A DNA stretch of 64,000 bases from Goleter apudmare HA4340-LM2 (lineage in GTDB: Bacteria; Cyanobacteriota; Cyanobacteriia; Cyanobacteriales; Nostocaceae): the NCBI GenBank assembly GCA_019359495.1, contig JAHHHF010000077.1, positions 62,001 to 126,000 of the forward strand, written 5' to 3'. Both the position numbers and the translations under genes were made by a program. Shown here piece by piece: positions 62,246 through 64,000 of this stretch (position 1 is its first letter; every line of letters begins with the position of its first letter). The notes beneath the pieces were generated by a model. It ran no database searches and had not been told where the DNA came from. It saw only the letters and a program-made list of their open reading frames with translations.

Positions 62246-63547
62246 ATGACCCTCACCTTAGTCGCCCTCCTCGCCCTTTACCTCGCCTTTAACCTTGGTG
62301 CCAACGATGTTGCCAACGCGATGGGAACCTCTGTAGGTTCCAAAGCTGTTAGCCTCAGAACAGCACTAATCATTGCTGGGGTATTGGAGTTCACCGGCGC
62401 TGTGTTATTTGGACATGAAGTTACAGAAACCCTAGCCACGAAAGTTGCGAATCCGGCTTTATTTGCGGGGACACCAGAAGTTTTAGTCATGGGGATGGTA
62501 ACGGTTTTACTCGCATCTGGAATCTGGCTACAAATTGCCACCTCACGGGGTTTGCCTGTATCCTCTTCTCATGCCGTTGTGGGTGCGATCGCTGGATTTA
62601 GTTGGGTAGCATTAGGAATCAATGCCATTGATTGGTCATCCATTGGCATGATTACCATTGGCTGGATTTTAACGCCGATAATTAGTGGTGCGATCGCTGC
62701 TTTGTTCTACGGTCAAATCAAACGCTGGATTTTAGACCAACCCAATCAAGTAGCCCAGTTACAAGAGTGGATTCCTTGGTTGAGTGTAGCCCTACTAGGA
62801 GTCTTTGGCGTTATCGTCCTCCCTACTGTCACTCAACCCCTCACCAATTTTTTCATCAACCAATTTGGTTTTGACATCCCTGCTTACGATCTCCCCTTAC
62901 TCACAGGTGGATTAGCAGCATTCGGACTCACACTGTACAGCTGGCGACAATTAGATAATCTAGAAAGCCAAGGGGATGAGGAGGATAGGAGGGATGAGGG
63001 AGATAAGGGAGTTATATCCTCCTCGTCTTCCCCCAATGCCATAGAACGCATCTTCGCCCGCTTTCAATTATTGAGTGCTTGCTTTGTTGCCTTTGCTCAT
63101 GGTTCTAATGATGTGGGCAATGCAATCGCGCCTTTAGCAGCGATCGTTTATATCAATCAAACTGGTAGCGTACCGACAAATGGTATTACTACCCCCCTTT
63201 GGATTTTAATCTTAGGTGGCGTCGGTATAGTCGCAGGTTTAGCCATCTGGGGAAAAAAAGTCATCGCCACCATTGGCGAAAATATCATTTCCTTGCAACC
63301 TAGCAGTGGATTCTGTGCTGAACTCGCCACTGCTACTACCATCCTGCTAGCCTCTCGGTTAGGTTTACCAGTTTCCACTTCCCACGCCCTCATCGGCGGT
63401 GTTGTGGGTATTGGATTGGTGCAAAACCGGAAATCGATTAAATTCCAAACTCTGCAAAACATCGCCACTGCCTGGTTAATCACTGTCCCCATGAGTGCAG
63501 TCCTCAGTGCTACCATCTTTAGCATTGCTCGGATTTTTTTCTCGTAG
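62246..63547 (+). CDS. Inorganic phosphate transporter, Pit family
   Basis: A 433-residue secondary phosphate transporter. The two family repeats are visible as NLGANDVANAMGTSVGSKAV (near residues 17-36) and FAHGSNDVGNAIAPLAAI, each with the GxNDxxNA core, and as GLPVSSSHAVVGA and LGLPVSTSHALIGG. About ten membrane segments flank a cytoplasmic loop (about residues 240-270) that is acidic and serine-rich (QGDEEDRRDEGDKG, then VISSSSSPN). That loop is encoded by a repeat-like sequence. ATG 62246 is chosen because the first membrane segment follows at once; an upstream start (62141) would add a repeat-encoded, non-hydrophobic tail. Confidence 0.93.
   Translation: MTLTLVALLALYLAFNLGANDVANAMGTSVGSKAVSLRTALIIAGVLEFTGAVLFGHEVTETLATKVANPALFAGTPEVLVMGMVTVLLASGIWLQIATSRGLPVSSSHAVVGAIAGFSWVALGINAIDWSSIGMITIGWILTPIISGAIAALFYGQIKRWILDQPNQVAQLQEWIPWLSVALLGVFGVIVLPTVTQPLTNFFINQFGFDIPAYDLPLLTGGLAAFGLTLYSWRQLDNLESQGDEEDRRDEGDKGVISSSSSPNAIERIFARFQLLSACFVAFAHGSNDVGNAIAPLAAIVYINQTGSVPTNGITTPLWILILGGVGIVAGLAIWGKKVIATIGENIISLQPSSGFCAELATATTILLASRLGLPVSTSHALIGGVVGIGLVQNRKSIKFQTLQNIATAWLITVPMSAVLSATIFSIARIFFS
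62971..63031. repeat. Purine/pyrimidine inverted repeat inserted in the pit coding sequence
   Basis: GGGGATGAGGAGGATA (62972-62988 region) pairs with TATCCTCC...CCCC (from 63014); the inner 10 bp GAGGAGGATA/TATCCTCCTC are perfect. The sequence type (GGGATGAGGAGGAT) also lies in the intergenic region upstream near 61870-61900. It is read in frame as the acidic/serine loop of the transporter. Confidence 0.65.
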
Positions 63548-64000
63548 TCAAGACTTTACTTTTTCATTATTTAAGCACTCCAGTGCTTACTCAGAAACTC
63601 GTCAACAGCCAGAAAGCTTTTTGCACAATAGCTGCTAATTCACTAGAATGTTGTCGAGGGGAAGACGGGACTTTGTAGTTTTGACAGATGAAAACACAAA
63701 TCTCTGCTAGAGATTTAAACTGTTCCAAAATTTACATTCGACACACATTTACTTTTAGGCTTAACAACTCAGACATTTTTGTACTGGCAAAGTCAGTAGT
63801 CACAAGTCTTGGAAAATTACTGATACCACAAAAATAATATGTATTCATTAAGGGTGAGATTTTTCTCTCAAAGAATCTTGCTTAGTCGCAGTTGATTTAA
63901 CTATGAGATTACAGACCAGTATTCTGTGATACTCATGAGAACTCAATTTACTGGGTAATGAGTTAAATTATATGCTTTGCCAACCCTGCATTCAGCATGA
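63548..64000. other. Intergenic region at the right edge
   Basis: No gene is identified in these 453 bp. AAGCACTCCAGTGCTT, at about 63574-63589, is a perfect small hairpin after pit and may help terminate it. The remainder is AT-rich with no recognisable RNA or coding signal; a short open frame at the extreme right edge on the minus strand is too short to judge. Confidence 0.5.

Noticed and set aside
63940-64000. Possible end of a minus-strand gene entering from the right edge
   Set aside because: Only about 18 codons are visible before a stop, too few to judge.
1-64000. CRISPR arrays, insertion sequences, rRNA genes, prophage modules
   Set aside because: No regularly spaced direct repeats, transposase-like proteins, rRNA sequence or phage structural genes were found on reading both strands by eye.

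Overview
The window is chromosomal DNA from a filamentous, heterocyst-forming cyanobacterium of the Nostoc/Anabaena group. The evidence is dozens of HIP1 octamers (GCGATCGC), many intergenic repeats of types common in Nostocaceae, several cyanobacteria-specific families (DUF1825, DUF2499/DUF3593, cyanobacterial-type GshA) and a patX-like gene whose product carries the RGSGR heterocyst-inhibitor pentapeptide. No insertion sequence, CRISPR array, rRNA or phage module is visible. One tRNA gene (CAT anticodon) is present.

Layout. 1-10 kb: a 5'-truncated histidine kinase, DUF3598, FtsX, peptide deformylase, small membrane and HhH proteins, DUF1825, a class A penicillin-binding protein, TyrS and PyrF. 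10-16 kb: a decayed toxin-antitoxin locus beside a family 4 uracil-DNA glycosylase whose 3' end is duplicated, a TPR protein, then an operon of PhnD-like lipoprotein, histidine kinase and NADAR enzyme. 16-27 kb: UvrA, Uma2 nuclease, Ser/Thr kinase, alpha/beta hydrolase, SLH porin-like protein, MscS channel, a pseudogene with a nonsense codon and an HDAC-family amidohydrolase. 27-33 kb: a two-gene module of a giant SF1 helicase with an IF-2-like N-terminus and an unrecognised partner. 33-38 kb: GshA, TrmL, LysM/M23 peptidase, tRNA. 39-46 kb: glycogen debranching enzyme, two peroxiredoxin-family genes, a DUF29 pseudogene, HisA, DUF3593/DUF2499. 46-56 kb: CsaB, IlvH, BON protein, a second alpha/beta hydrolase, IF-3, an Npt-like transporter fused to a HEAT-repeat region, and a ferritin-like protein. 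56-64 kb: patX, an FAD oxidoreductase, TetR regulator, a monooxygenase remnant, an HTH/PIN toxin-antitoxin pair, a zinc alcohol dehydrogenase and a Pit phosphate transporter.

Most genes are housekeeping and stand alone or in pairs. The clear multi-gene units are the helicase/partner pair (overlapping by 23 bp), the sensor/NADAR operon, DUF2499-DUF3593 and the HTH/PIN pair. The strongest candidates for undescribed biology are the IF2_N-helicase/partner module, the PhnD-kinase-NADAR operon, and a dispersed element (two copies, near 11.3 and 62.1 kb) that folds into the same multi-stem shape with compensatory base changes between the copies.
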